Position numbers and translations under genes: made by a program | Assembly (NCBI RefSeq): GCF_000010285.1 | Contig: NC_010617.1 | Location: 1,612,001-1,676,000 of the forward strand | Source of the DNA: Kocuria rhizophila DC2201 | GTDB lineage: Bacteria > Actinomycetota > Actinomycetes > Actinomycetales > Micrococcaceae | Length of the DNA: 64,000 bases | Reading direction: 5' to 3' | The notes under the pieces: model-generated | Database searches by the model: none | The model's input: only the letters and a program-made list of their open reading frames with translations | What the model was told of the DNA's origin: nothing | Part shown: positions 1 to 10,989 of the stretch, piece by piece | How the letters are laid out: each line of letters starts with the position of its first letter | Numbering within the stretch: the stretch's first letter is position 1

Positions 1-1007
1 GGGTCCGTGTTGATCAGCCCCAGGCTGGCCGGGCCCACCACGCGCATCCCCGCGGCCCGCGCGATCCGCACGAGCCGGCGCTGGGCCGTGGCCCCCTCCA
101 GGCCGTCCTCGGCGTAGCCGCCGGTCATCACGACGACGGCGCGCACGCCGGCCCTGCCGCAGTCCGTCACCGCGTCCTCCACGGCCTCCCGGGGCACGGC
201 GATCAGGGCGAGGTCCACGGGGCCCTCGATCTCGGACAGGGACGGGACGAAGGTGAGGCCCTCCCGCTCGTAGGGGGTGTGCCCCACACCGTAGAGGGTT
301 CCGGTGAAGCCGCCGGCCAGGATGCCCTCCACCGCGTGATGCCCGGCGTGGTCCTCGTGGGCGGAGGCCCCGACCACGGCGATGGTGGAGGGCGTGAGCA
401 GGTCCTTGACCGAGCGCGCCTCCGCGCGGTGCTCGCGCGCGGCCATCACGGCCAGGGACTTCTCGGTGGGGTCGATGTCGAAGTCCACCACCACCACGCC
501 GTCCTCGAACTGGCGGGAGACGTCGTAGCCGGCCTCCACGAACACGTGGAGCATCTTGCGGTTCTCGGGCAGCACTTCCGCCGTGAAGCGGTCGATGCCG
601 TTCTCCCGTGCGGCCGCGGCCAGGTGCTCCAGGAGGATGGAACCGATGCCCCGGCCCTGGTGGTGGTCCGAGATCATGAATGCCACCTCGGCGGCCCGCG
701 GCGTGGTGCGGTCGTAGCGTCCCACGCCGATGAGCCGCTCCCCCAGCATCAGCACGAAGCACACGCGGTCCACGTGGTCCACCGTGGTGAAGCGCTCCAG
801 CTCCCGCTGGGACAGCCGGGGCTTGTAGGAGAAGAAGCGCAGGTAGATGCTGTCCTGGGACTGCGAGGAGTGGAACTGCTGCAGCAGCTCCTGGTCCTGC
901 GGGCTGATGGGCCGCAGGTGCGCGGTGGCTCCGTCGCGCAGGATCACGTCCGCCTCCCAGTACTCGGGGTAGGACTGCTGCTGCGGAGTCTCGTCGTGGG
1001 AACCCAT
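1..1007 (-). CDS. GNAT acetyltransferase fused to CoA-binding domain, Pat-like (3' end beyond window)
   Basis: The C-terminal end is cut off by the window edge; about 335 residues are visible. Residues about 20-185 form a GNAT acetyltransferase domain: the acetyl-CoA loop reads HHQGRGIGSILLEHL and is followed by ENRKML. From about residue 205 a Rossmann-like CoA-binding domain begins (STIAVVGASAHE, then a GGYAEDG-like loop), as in NDP-forming acyl-CoA synthetase subunits. This GNAT-then-CoA-binding order resembles actinobacterial protein lysine acetyltransferases that control acyl-CoA synthetases; the substrate here is inferred. The ATG at 1007 is preceded by TAGTCT at 1020-1015 and seven bases, so the transcript is probably leaderless. 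It is divergent from parC. Confidence 0.85.
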   Translation of the reverse strand, partial: MGSHDETPQQQSYPEYWEADVILRDGATAHLRPISPQDQELLQQFHSSQSQDSIYLRFFSYKPRLSQRELERFTTVDHVDRVCFVLMLGERLIGVGRYDRTTPRAAEVAFMISDHHQGRGIGSILLEHLAAAARENGIDRFTAEVLPENRKMLHVFVEAGYDVSRQFEDGVVVVDFDIDPTEKSLAVMAAREHRAEARSVKDLLTPSTIAVVGASAHEDHAGHHAVEGILAGGFTGTLYGVGHTPYEREGLTFVPSLSEIEGPVDLALIAVPREAVEDAVTDCGRAGVRAVVVMTGGYAEDGLEGATAQRRLVRIARAAGMRVVGPASLGLINTD

Positions 1008-1014
1008 AGACTTC

Positions 1015-1020
1015 AGACTA
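1015..1020 (-). promoter_or_regulatory. -10 hexamer TAGTCT, leaderless start of the Pat-like gene
   Basis: TAGTCT lies seven bases upstream of the ATG at 1007 on the minus strand, which places the predicted transcription start at the start codon. Confidence 0.6.
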
Positions 1021-1077
1021 GCCAACCGCCTGCCCCTCACACAGGAGCACGCATCGATTCCAAGGAGTTGCCGCTCG

Positions 1078-3633
1078 ATGGCTCGTCGCCGCTCAGCCAC
1101 ACGTTCCCCCCAGGACGACCTCCCCGAAGACTTCGTCGAGCACATCGTGGACGTGGACGTCACCCAGGAGATGGAGACGAGCTTCCTGGAGTACTCCTAC
1201 TCCGTGATCTACTCACGTGCCCTGCCGGACGCCCGGGACGGTCTCAAGCCTGTGCAGCGGCGGATCCTGTTCATGATGGATCAGATGGGTCTGCGCCCGG
1301 ACCGCGGCCACGTCAAGAGCGCCCGCGTGGTGGGCGAGGTCATGGGCAAGCTGCACCCCCACGGGGACGCCGCGATCTACGACGCCATGGTGCGCATGGC
1401 GCAGTCCTTCGCGATGCGCGTGCCCCTGGTGGACGGGCACGGCAACTTCGGCTCGCTGGACGACGGTCCCGCCGCCCCGCGCTACACGGAGGCCCGCATG
1501 GCCCCGGCCGCGCGCACCCTCACCGGGGACCTCGACGAGGACGTCGTGGACTTCGTGCCCAACTACGACAACCAGTTCCAGCAGCCCGCGGTGCTCCCCG
1601 CCGCCTACCCCAACCTGCTGGTCAACGGCGCCACCGGCATCGCGGTGGGCATGGCCACGAACATGGCCCCGCACAACATGCGGGAGGTCGCCGCCGGCGC
1701 CCGGCACCTGGTGCTGAACCCCGAGGCCACGCTGGAGGAGCTCATGAAGCTCATCCCCGGCCCGGACCTGCCCTCGGGCGGGCGGATCGTGGGCCTGGAG
1801 GGCATCCGGGACGCCTACCGCACCGGCCGCGGCTCGTTCCGCACCCGCGCCACGGTGTCCGTGGAGCAGGTGTCCCCGCGCAAGCAGGGCATCGTGGTCA
1901 CCGAGCTGCCGTACATGGTGGGCCCGGAGAAGATCACCGAGAAGATCAAGGACGCCGTCCAGGCCAAGAAGCTCACGGGCATCTCGGACGTCGTGGACCT
2001 CACCGACCGCACCAACGGGCTGCGGCTGGTGATCGAGGTCAAGAACGGCTTCAACCCGCAGGCCGTGCTCGCGCAGCTCTACAGGCACACGCCCCTGGAG
2101 GAGTCCTTCGGGATCAACAACGTGGCGCTCGTGGACGGCCAGCCGCGCACCATGGGTCTGCTGGAGCTGCTGCGGGTCTACACGGACCACCGGATCGCCG
2201 TGGTGCGCCGGCGCACCGCGTTCCGCCTGGCCAAGCGGCAGGACCGGCTGCACCTCGTGGAGGGCCTGCTGATCGCGATCCTCGACATCGACGAGGTCAT
2301 CCAGATCATCCGCGGCTCCGAGGAGACCGCCGAGGCCCGGGACCGGCTGATCGCGGTCTTCGACCTCTCCCGGGCCCAGGCCGAGCACATCCTGGAGCTG
2401 CGGCTGCGCCAGCTCACCAAGTTCTCGCGGATCGAGCTCGAGGCCGAGCGCGACCAGCTGCAGAAGGAGATCGCCGAGCTCGAGGCGATCCTGGGCTCGG
2501 AGACCACGCTGCGCGGCGTCGTCGCCGACGAGCTGTCCGAGACCGCCCAGAAGTTCGGGGACGAGCGCCGCACCGTGCTGCTCGAGGCCGAGGACCTGCC
2601 CGCGGTGACCGCCGCGCAGACCGGTGGGAAGAAGGCGGCCACGTCCGTGGCGCTGGAGATCAGCGACGACCCCTGCTGGGTGTTCCTCTCCACCACCGGG
2701 CGGATCGCCCGCAGCGCCACGCGCCGACCGCTGGCGGACGGCTCCCGACGGTTCAAGCACGACGCCCTGACGAGCGTGGTCCCCGCCACCGCGCGCGGGG
2801 AGATCGCTGCGGTGACCTCCACGGGGCGGATGCTGCGCGTCTCGTGCGTGGACATCCCCGTGCTGCAGGACTTCGACGGCGTGCCCCGCCTCGCGGACGG
2901 TGTACCCGCCGCGGACTTCCTGGGTCTCGAGAAGAACGAGGCGCTCGTGGGCCTGGCGCCCCTCAGCGAGGTCGTGGCCATCGGTACCGCGGCCGGCGTG
3001 GTCAAGCGCGTGAACCCGGACTACCCGCTGAACCTGGACCAGTGGCCCGCGATCAAGCTCAAGGACGGGGACCGCGTGGTCGGTGTCTCGGCCGCCCCGG
3101 ACGGCACGGAGCTCGTGATGGTGTCCTCGGACGCCAAGCTGCTGCACTTCCCCGCCTCCGCTGTGCGTCCGCAGGGCCGTACCGCCGGTGGCGTGGCCGG
3201 GATGAAGCTCGCCGCCGGTGAGCACGTGATCTTCTGCGCCGCAGTGGTGCCGCAGGACTCCACCGTGGTGGTCACCCAGGCCCGCGGGGACGGTCAGCTG
3301 CCGGAGATGGGAGAGGCCTCCGTCAAGGTCACCCCGCTGAGCGAGTTCCCCGCCAAGGGCCGTGCCACCGCGGGCGTGCGCGCGCAGCGGCTGCTCGCCG
3401 GTGAGGACGCCCTGAACCTCGCGTGGGTGGGCCACGGACCGGGCAAGGCCGTGTCCGCCGCCGGGGTCGCACGCACTCTGCCCACCGAGTACGGCCGCCG
3501 GGACGGCTCCGGGGTGGGCATCGACCGCGCCGTGGCCGCCGTGGGACCGGCTCTCACGGGCCTGCCCGTGGAGGTCCCCGCCGCCGCAAGCGGTTCCGGG
3601 GAGGACGCGGGCACCGCCCCGGCAGACGGCTGA
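1078..3633 (+). CDS. parC: Type IIA DNA topoisomerase subunit A (topoisomerase IV-like)
   Basis: 851 residues. It forms the cleavage and religation half of a second gyrase-like enzyme with ParE encoded convergently at 3951-6059. The N-terminal breakage-reunion domain shows [21 protein letters not shown], with the active-site tyrosine following the conserved [19 protein letters not shown] segment; a coiled-coil tower and a beta-pinwheel C-terminus follow. I do not see the GyrA-box (QRRGGKG) in the C-terminus, where [15 protein letters not shown] is the nearest blade motif. This favours a decatenating topoisomerase IV role over negative supercoiling. The start has a good ribosome-binding site (AAGGAG, 9 bases upstream). 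Confidence 0.9.
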   Translation: MARRRSATRSPQDDLPEDFVEHIVDVDVTQEMETSFLEYSYSVIYSRALPDARDGLKPVQRRILFMMDQMGLRPDRGHVKSARVVGEVMGKLHPHGDAAIYDAMVRMAQSFAMRVPLVDGHGNFGSLDDGPAAPRYTEARMAPAARTLTGDLDEDVVDFVPNYDNQFQQPAVLPAAYPNLLVNGATGIAVGMATNMAPHNMREVAAGARHLVLNPEATLEELMKLIPGPDLPSGGRIVGLEGIRDAYRTGRGSFRTRATVSVEQVSPRKQGIVVTELPYMVGPEKITEKIKDAVQAKKLTGISDVVDLTDRTNGLRLVIEVKNGFNPQAVLAQLYRHTPLEESFGINNVALVDGQPRTMGLLELLRVYTDHRIAVVRRRTAFRLAKRQDRLHLVEGLLIAILDIDEVIQIIRGSEETAEARDRLIAVFDLSRAQAEHILELRLRQLTKFSRIELEAERDQLQKEIAELEAILGSETTLRGVVADELSETAQKFGDERRTVLLEAEDLPAVTAAQTGGKKAATSVALEISDDPCWVFLSTTGRIARSATRRPLADGSRRFKHDALTSVVPATARGEIAAVTSTGRMLRVSCVDIPVLQDFDGVPRLADGVPAADFLGLEKNEALVGLAPLSEVVAIGTAAGVVKRVNPDYPLNLDQWPAIKLKDGDRVVGVSAAPDGTELVMVSSDAKLLHFPASAVRPQGRTAGGVAGMKLAAGEHVIFCAAVVPQDSTVVVTQARGDGQLPEMGEASVKVTPLSEFPAKGRATAGVRAQRLLAGEDALNLAWVGHGPGKAVSAAGVARTLPTEYGRRDGSGVGIDRAVAAVGPALTGLPVEVPAAASGSGEDAGTAPADG

Positions 3634-3950
3634 GCCGCTGGCTGCCCGGGGGCCGGTGCCCTCGGGACACGGACGACGTGCCTCGTCCCGGGGCGGATCG
3701 AGCCGCGTGACACGCGGACCGGTTCGGCCTCGGCCCGGACGACGACGCCTGCGCCCGCGCCGCGCGCAAACGCGACCGACCGGCGTCCTACCCCCACTGC
3801 GCTGATGCAGCCCCCGCCGCCTGCTCCCGCAAGGCGACCGGGCACCATTCTCACGCCGGGCCGAGCTGGCGCAGCCGGGCGGCGTCGTGGTGCTCGTGCC
3901 CCGCAGGCACGGTGCCGCAGCCCGTGGCACGCCACCGTGCGCGGCCCGGA
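3634..3950. other. Gene-free 317-bp gap between convergent parC and parE
   Basis: I see no credible coding frame: the frames here have no ribosome-binding site and run into the neighbouring genes antisense. No strong hairpin stands out. It contains one copy of the GACGACGCC oligomer (3741-3749) that recurs in intergenic DNA across the window. Confidence 0.6.
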
Positions 3951-6059
3951 TCAGGCGTCGATCTGCTCCTGGTTCAGGTGCGAGGCGCCCGCGACGATGA
4001 AGTCCTTGCGCGGGGCCACCTGCGAACCCATGAGCAGGGAGAACGCGCGCTCGGCGGCCTCCGCGTCCGCCACGCGCACCCGGCGCAGCACACGGTGGCG
4101 GATGTCCATGGTGGTCTCCGCGAGCTGGTCGGCGTCCATCTCGCCCAGACCCTTGTAGCGCTGGATGGGCTCCTTGTAGCGGCGCCCCTGCTCCTCCAGG
4201 CTGCCCAGCAGGGTGTCCAGCTCACGCTCGGAGTACGTGTAGACCATCTCGTTGGCCTTGGAGCCGGGGTTCACGATCTGCACGCGATGCAGCGGCGGCA
4301 CCGCGGCGTACACACGACCGGCCTCCACGAGGGGGCGCATGTAGCGGTAGAAGAGGGTGAGCAGCAGCGTGCGGATGTGGGCGCCGTCCACGTCCGCGTC
4401 CGTCATCATGATCACCTTGCCGTAGCGCGCGGCGTCCAGGTCGAAGCTGCGGCCAGAGCCCGCACCGATCACCTGGATCAGCGCGGCGCACTCGGCGTTG
4501 GCCAGCATGTCCGTGATGGAGGCCTTCTGCACGTTGAGGATCTTGCCGCGGATGGGCAGCAGCGCCTGGTGGTTGGAGTTGCGCGCCAGCCGGGCCGTGC
4601 CCAGGGCGGAGTCCCCCTCGACGATGAACAGCTCGGAGCGGGCCACATCCGCGGAGCGGCACTCCACGAGCTTGGTGGGCATGGACGAGGTCTCAAGTGC
4701 GTTCTTGCGCCGCTGGGTCTCCTTGTGCACGCGCGCGGAGATGCGGGACTTCATCTCCGCCACGACCTTCTCGAGCAGCTGCCCGGCCTGGGCCTTGTCG
4801 TCGCGCTTCTTCGATGTCAGCTGCTTCGTGAGCTCCGTCTCCACGACCTTGGCCACGATCTGGCGCACGGCGGGGGTGCCGAGCACCTCCTTGGTCTGGC
4901 CCTCGAACTGGGGCTCGGCCAGGCGCACGGTCAGCACGGCCGTGAGACCCGCGAGGACGTCGTCCTTCTCGAGCTTGTCGTTGCCGGCCTTGAGCTTGCG
5001 GGTGTTCGCGTCCACCTGCTTGCGCAGCGTCTTGAGCAGGGCGTTCTCGAAACCGCTCAGGTGCGTGCCGCCCTTGGGCGTGGCGATGATGTTCACGAAC
5101 GAGCGCACCGCGGTGTCGTAGCCCACGCCCCAGCGCAGGGCCACGTCCACCTCGCACGTGCGCTCCACGTCCTGCAGCTGCGCGTGGCCGGAGCCGTCCA
5201 GCACGGGCACGCGCTCCGTGAAGGATCCCTGGCCCTGCAGCCGCCACACGTCGGTGACGGGGGCGTCCGGGGCCAGGAACTCCGCGAACTCGGAGATCCC
5301 GCCGTCGTACTGGAAGACCTCCTCCACGGGGCCGTCGGCACCGGCGGTGCCCGGCAGGCGGCGCTCGTCCGTGACGGTGATGCGCAGCCCGGGGATCAGG
5401 AACGCGGTCTGGCGCGCGCGCCGCACGAGCTCCTCCGTGGAGAACTTCGCGTCCGGCGTGAAGATCTGGTCGTCGGCCCAGTAGCGGATCCGGGTGCCGG
5501 TGACGCCGCGCTTGGCCCGGCCCACCACCTGCAGGTGCGAGTCCGTGGTGAAGGCCTCGAACGGGGCGCTCGGGGACGGCGCCCCCTTGTCCGCGAACGT
5601 CCCCGGCTCGCCGCGCTTGAAGGACATCTGGTAGGTCTTCCCACCGCGGTCCACCTGCACGTCCAGGCGCGCGGACAGTGCATTGACCACCGACGCCCCC
5701 ACGCCGTGCAGGCCGCCCGAAGCGGAGTACGAGCCCCCGCCGAACTTCCCGCCCGCGTGCAGCTTGGTGAACACGACCTCCACACCGGTCAGCCCGGTGC
5801 GGGGCTCGGTGTCGATGGGGATGCCCCGGCCGTCGTCGTGGACCTCCACGGAGCCGTCCCGGTGCAGGATCACGGCGATGTCCTGCCCGTAGCCGGCCAG
5901 CGCCTCGTCCACGGAGTTGTCGATGATCTCCCACAGACAGTGCATCAGGCCGCGCGAATCCGTGGAGCCGATGTACATGCCCGGGCGCTTGCGCACCGCC
6001 TCCAGTCCCTCCAGCACGGAGAGGTGGCGGGCGTTGTATTCGGAGCGAGACGGTGTCAC
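3951..6059 (-). CDS. parE: Type IIA DNA topoisomerase subunit B, ATPase (topoisomerase IV-like)
   Basis: 702 residues. It has a GHKL ATPase domain (RKRPGMYIGSTDSRGL, IIDNSVDEA, DDGRGIPID), a transducer domain, and a TOPRIM domain with the characteristic EGDSA near residue 450 and a later DADVDGAHIRTL metal-binding motif. The C-terminal QRYKGLGEMDADQL is diagnostic of GyrB/ParE. The length is close to ParE or actinobacterial GyrB without insertions. Start is GTG at 6059 with GGAAG upstream. Its partner ParC is encoded convergently, so the two subunits are made from separate promoters. Confidence 0.92.
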   Translation of the reverse strand: MTPSRSEYNARHLSVLEGLEAVRKRPGMYIGSTDSRGLMHCLWEIIDNSVDEALAGYGQDIAVILHRDGSVEVHDDGRGIPIDTEPRTGLTGVEVVFTKLHAGGKFGGGSYSASGGLHGVGASVVNALSARLDVQVDRGGKTYQMSFKRGEPGTFADKGAPSPSAPFEAFTTDSHLQVVGRAKRGVTGTRIRYWADDQIFTPDAKFSTEELVRRARQTAFLIPGLRITVTDERRLPGTAGADGPVEEVFQYDGGISEFAEFLAPDAPVTDVWRLQGQGSFTERVPVLDGSGHAQLQDVERTCEVDVALRWGVGYDTAVRSFVNIIATPKGGTHLSGFENALLKTLRKQVDANTRKLKAGNDKLEKDDVLAGLTAVLTVRLAEPQFEGQTKEVLGTPAVRQIVAKVVETELTKQLTSKKRDDKAQAGQLLEKVVAEMKSRISARVHKETQRRKNALETSSMPTKLVECRSADVARSELFIVEGDSALGTARLARNSNHQALLPIRGKILNVQKASITDMLANAECAALIQVIGAGSGRSFDLDAARYGKVIMMTDADVDGAHIRTLLLTLFYRYMRPLVEAGRVYAAVPPLHRVQIVNPGSKANEMVYTYSERELDTLLGSLEEQGRRYKEPIQRYKGLGEMDADQLAETTMDIRHRVLRRVRVADAEAAERAFSLLMGSQVAPRKDFIVAGASHLNQEQIDA

Positions 6060-6109
6060 GGGCTTCTTCCGGGGGTCGGGGGGCCGCGAGGGCGGCTGGG
6101 GACCACATC

Positions 6110-6115
6110 ACTCTA
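6110..6115 (-). promoter_or_regulatory. Candidate -10 (TAGAGT) of parE
   Basis: TAGAGT on the minus strand would give a leader of about 40-45 nt before the parE start at 6059. Confidence 0.35.
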
Positions 6116-6285
6116 GACGGAGCCCCCGGGGATTTGTGCGCGGTGGGCGAAACACCGCCCGTGCGGGAAGCAATGACCGCGCCCGTGGGTTGTACTGGAA
6201 CGTGCGATCCGGCCCGTCGAGCCGGCATCGCGCTGCGGTGGGCACACGCGTGCACACCGCATTCCACACCTGTGAGGAGGATCCC

Positions 6286-6486
6286 ATGAACGCGACTCTC
6301 GAAGCGCGTGAACTCAACGCGACCCACCGCTGCGACGCCTGCGGCGCGCAGGCCTACGTGCGCGTGGTCCTCGAATCCACCGGCGGCGAGCTGCTGTTCT
6401 GCGCCCACCACGCCCGGGTCAACGAGGACAAGCTGCGCCCGCTGGCCGCCTCGTGGCAGGACGAGACCGAGCGCATCGGGGCCTGA
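6286..6486 (+). CDS. Small zinc-binding protein (DUF7455 type)
   Basis: 66 residues. CDACG near residue 17 and FCAHH near residue 41 form a CxxC...CxxH-like metal site, typical of a short actinobacterial family commonly found beside sigA and the topoisomerase genes. Function is unknown. The ATG at 6286 has a strong GAGGAGG site 6 bases upstream. A 19-bp perfect hairpin follows 21 bases after the stop codon. It lies divergently from parE. Confidence 0.8.
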   Translation: MNATLEARELNATHRCDACGAQAYVRVVLESTGGELLFCAHHARVNEDKLRPLAASWQDETERIGA

Positions 6487-6507
6487 GTCCCAAACCGTCG
6501 GGGTGGC

Positions 6508-6549
6508 ACGAGACGAGGCGCGCACCGTGCGGTGCGCGCCTCGTCTCGT
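6508..6549. terminator. 19-bp perfect hairpin terminator
   Basis: The arms at 6508-6526 and 6531-6549 are perfectly complementary, with a GTGC loop. It lies between the DUF7455 gene and the convergent menG, so it may act in both directions. Confidence 0.75.
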
Positions 6550-6592
6550 CTGATCGTCAGGATCGTGCAGCCCTGCCATGCACCCGGTGGGC

Positions 6593-7288
6593 TCAGGCGG
6601 CAGCGGGCTTGCGACCCCAGAAGATCACGTTGGTGCCCAGGTACCTGCTCTCGTACCCCACGTCCTCGAACCCGGCCTCGCGCAGCAGCCGTGCGACCTC
6701 AGCGGGCGGGATGAATCCCAGCGTGGAGGACTTGAGGTAGCTGTAGGCGTCGCGGTCCTTCGCGACCAGCTGCCCCAGCAGCGGCAGCACCACGCTCATG
6801 CCCGCGGACACCGCGAGCCTGAGCAGACCGCGCGGCGGCGCCGTCTCCAGCACCACCACCCGGCCGCCCGGCCTGAGCACGCGGAACTGCTCGCCCAGCA
6901 CCCGGGGCACGTCGCTGACGTTGCGCAGCAGGTAGCCGTGGGTCACGGCGTCGAAGGAGGCGTCCTCGTACTGCAGCCGGTGGGCGTCCGCGAACTCCCA
7001 CGTGACCGTCTCCGCCCCGGGCTTGGTCCGGGCCTCCGCGAGCATGTTCTCGGAGAAGTCCACCCCCACCACCTCGGCGCGGGGTTCACGACGCCGCACG
7101 GCCAGGGCGATCTCACCGGTCCCGGTGGCGATGTCCAGCACCTTCCCTCCCGGGGCGACCTGCGCGCGGCGGGCCACCTCACGGCACCACCGGGCGTGGC
7201 CGCCCAGTGTCATGAGGGTGTTGATGCGGTCGTACTGCACGTTGACCCGGTTGAACATGCTCTGCACCTGGGAGTCGCGCGTGGTCAT
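6593..7288 (-). CDS. menG: Demethylmenaquinone methyltransferase (UbiE/MenG family)
   Basis: 231 residues from the ATG at 7288. This class I SAM-dependent methyltransferase carries out the C-methylation that finishes menaquinone: motif I VLDIATGTGEIALAV, then VVGVDFSENML, and the UbiE signature GYLLRNVSDVPRVLGE with RVLRPGGRVVVLE. I prefer ATG 7288 because GGAGG lies about 10 bases upstream. An in-frame ATG at 7321 overlaps the sigA stop as TGATG and would add 11 residues by translational coupling. It is probably co-transcribed with sigA. Confidence 0.88.
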   Translation of the reverse strand: MTTRDSQVQSMFNRVNVQYDRINTLMTLGGHARWCREVARRAQVAPGGKVLDIATGTGEIALAVRRREPRAEVVGVDFSENMLAEARTKPGAETVTWEFADAHRLQYEDASFDAVTHGYLLRNVSDVPRVLGEQFRVLRPGGRVVVLETAPPRGLLRLAVSAGMSVVLPLLGQLVAKDRDAYSYLKSSTLGFIPPAEVARLLREAGFEDVGYESRYLGTNVIFWGRKPAAA

Positions 7289-7320
7289 CTCGTGTTGGCC
7301 CTCCGGCCCCTGCGCGGTCA

Positions 7321-9039
<1,719 letters not shown>

Positions 9040-9262
9040 GGAAAACCTTTCGTTGGACAGACCTTCAGGGGTCGCCACGCGAGTGGCCAACACACCTATG
9101 ACCCTGTCAAGTCCGGCCGCCTGGCGTGGGCATCTGCCGAGACTCTGAGGGTCCTATCTGCCGCAACACCGCGGGTGCCGGGTTTGTTCCCGGCGACCGG
9201 GAAAAGTTTGCGTCCGCGCGGGTCTGCCCCTCCCACGGCCTCCGTCGTGAGCGGGAGGGAGC

Positions 9263-10708
9263 TCACGCGGGCGCCGGCGAGGACCGGGCCCACGTGTGCC
9301 GCCCCGGCCACGAGGTCCGGCGGTCCGCGCACCACCACGGGGCCACCACGGTGCTGAGCCTGCGCTGGACGTCGCCCAGGGCGCTGCGCCCGCGGGCACG
9401 ACGCCGCCGAGGCCCGTCCCCCGCGCCGGCCAGCTCGCGGTCGAGGTCCCGCAGCATGCGCGCCGCCGTGTGGGAACGGCCCCGGTACTGCTCGATCTGG
9501 GCCAGCACGGCCGTGACGGTCACCAGCCGCTCCTGCGCGGAACGCGGCTGCTGCGCCGGCCCCGGCTCGGGCTCCTCGCTGCCGCGACCGGCGGGCGGCA
9601 CCGGGTGCTCGGCGGCGGGCAGGGCGCCCCGCAGCACGGCCGCGAGCACCTGCAGCACCCGGTGGGCGCCGTCCAGCGTGTCCCAGTGCGGCGGCCCGTC
9701 CCACTCACCCGAGACGGTCACGACGCAGCGCAGGGCCTCGTCGACGACGTCCGTCGCAGGTTCCGTGCCGCGTCCCGCCTCCCCGGACAGGTGCCGGAGG
9801 GCGACGTGCAGTCCCTCGAGCGCGGCCTGCGCCCGTTCGAGGCTGCCCGTGAGCCAGAGGTACAGCAGCGCGTCCCGGGTGGCGTGGTCCTCGAGCCCGG
9901 CCACGAGTTCGCGCAGCTCGTGGTCGGACAGGCGCAGCACGGTGTGCACCCAGTCCTCGCGTTGTGCCCCGACCCGGCTCACGGCCCGGTCCCAGAGCCG
10001 CAGCCGGGACCGGGCCCGGTCCAGATCGCCCGGAGGCGGTGCCGCGGGCCCCGTTCCTCCCCCGCCGAGCTCCTTCCGGTCCGGGGCCTCCCGGTCAGCT
10101 GTGCCCTGGCCGGACGCCTCCCGGACAGGCACCGCACTGCCGGCGGTGTGCGGCCCCTCGTCGGCGCCGAATACGCGGATTCCCCGCTCGCGCCACCGGT
10201 CGCGGTCTAAGGAGTCGCGGCACAGGGACCCGGGTTCCGCACCGCTGCCCATCGCCACGAGCTGCGCGTTCACCGCGCTGTCCGCGACGAGACGAACGGG
10301 CCGGGGCAAGTACGGCGCCTCTGCATCCCACCAGTGGGCGGGTCCCACCACGAGCGTCCGGAGCAGGGTCAGACCCAGCCGCTGCGCCACCGCCGTCCAG
10401 CGCTCCAGGGCAGGTACGGTGACCGTGAGCTGCGGTCCGTGCTCGTGGTCCGAGTACACGACCACCACCGCCTCGCCGCAGTGCGGCACCGTCCGCAGGA
10501 CGTCCCCCAGCTCATCAGCCAGGACGTCCACGTCCCGGTCCTCGCCCGGGGTGTCCAGGCCCAGGCACACGGCATGGCCGCCCGTTGCCGGGAGGAAGAC
10601 CACGGAGGCCTCCCGTGGCGGGTGCCCCGTCTGGTGCGGGATCAGGGCGAGCAGGTCCTCGGGCTCGCGCAGCCGGATGGTCGTGGTGGGTTCGGGTGCC
10701 AGCGTCAT
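9263..10708 (-). CDS. DUF4192 domain protein, unknown function
   Basis: 481 residues. The N-terminal 150 residues match the actinobacterial DUF4192 pattern: IRLREPEDLLALIPHQTGH, then SVVFLPATG, VVVVYSDHE and LVVGPAHWWD. The middle is Pro/Gly-rich (about residues 185-225). The C-terminal half is helical, with YLWLTGSLERAQAALEGL. No catalytic motif is apparent. The ATG at 10708 fits the domain start but lacks a clear ribosome-binding site. It lies upstream of sigA in the same direction; the 223-bp gap suggests a separate transcript. Confidence 0.8.
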   Translation of the reverse strand: MTLAPEPTTTIRLREPEDLLALIPHQTGHPPREASVVFLPATGGHAVCLGLDTPGEDRDVDVLADELGDVLRTVPHCGEAVVVVYSDHEHGPQLTVTVPALERWTAVAQRLGLTLLRTLVVGPAHWWDAEAPYLPRPVRLVADSAVNAQLVAMGSGAEPGSLCRDSLDRDRWRERGIRVFGADEGPHTAGSAVPVREASGQGTADREAPDRKELGGGGTGPAAPPPGDLDRARSRLRLWDRAVSRVGAQREDWVHTVLRLSDHELRELVAGLEDHATRDALLYLWLTGSLERAQAALEGLHVALRHLSGEAGRGTEPATDVVDEALRCVVTVSGEWDGPPHWDTLDGAHRVLQVLAAVLRGALPAAEHPVPPAGRGSEEPEPGPAQQPRSAQERLVTVTAVLAQIEQYRGRSHTAARMLRDLDRELAGAGDGPRRRRARGRSALGDVQRRLSTVVAPWWCADRRTSWPGRHTWARSSPAPA

Positions 10709-10989
10709 GGCACCACGGTGGCCGTGGGCACGCGGGCGTGCGGCAGCGGCGTCGTCGTCCGGGGAGAACGGGCCGGTAGTGCCCGGTCCGGCACCCGCGG
10801 TGCAGGCCGCTCGCCGCGGGGAGCCGCGCGAGCGCTGTCGGGAACAGCCCGAACGCAGCGGGGGTGCCGCGCGAACGCCACGGTGTGCGACGTGAGCGCC
10901 GCAGGGTGCAGGGAAGGTCGCCTGTGCGCCGCACGCGGAACGCGGCGTCGTCGTCCGGGCCCGGACGCGGCACGGGCAACGGCGTGGAA

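Noticed and set aside
279-3221. 980-residue plus-strand frame spanning the Pat-like gene and parC
   Set aside because: It runs antisense to the acetyltransferase and out of frame with parC; composition is unlike a real protein and there is no start signal.
3912-6116. 734-residue plus-strand frame opposite parE
   Set aside because: Shadow of parE on the other strand; parE has all GyrB motifs.
9105-9110. TTGACA upstream of sigA as the -35 of a full promoter
   Set aside because: No acceptable -10 hexamer lies 16-18 bases downstream, so I mention the box only in the sigA entry.
10953-10966. GTCCGGGCCCGGAC palindrome near the MFS stop as a terminator
   Set aside because: Short, without spacing for a loop and without a T-tract; could be chance at this GC content.
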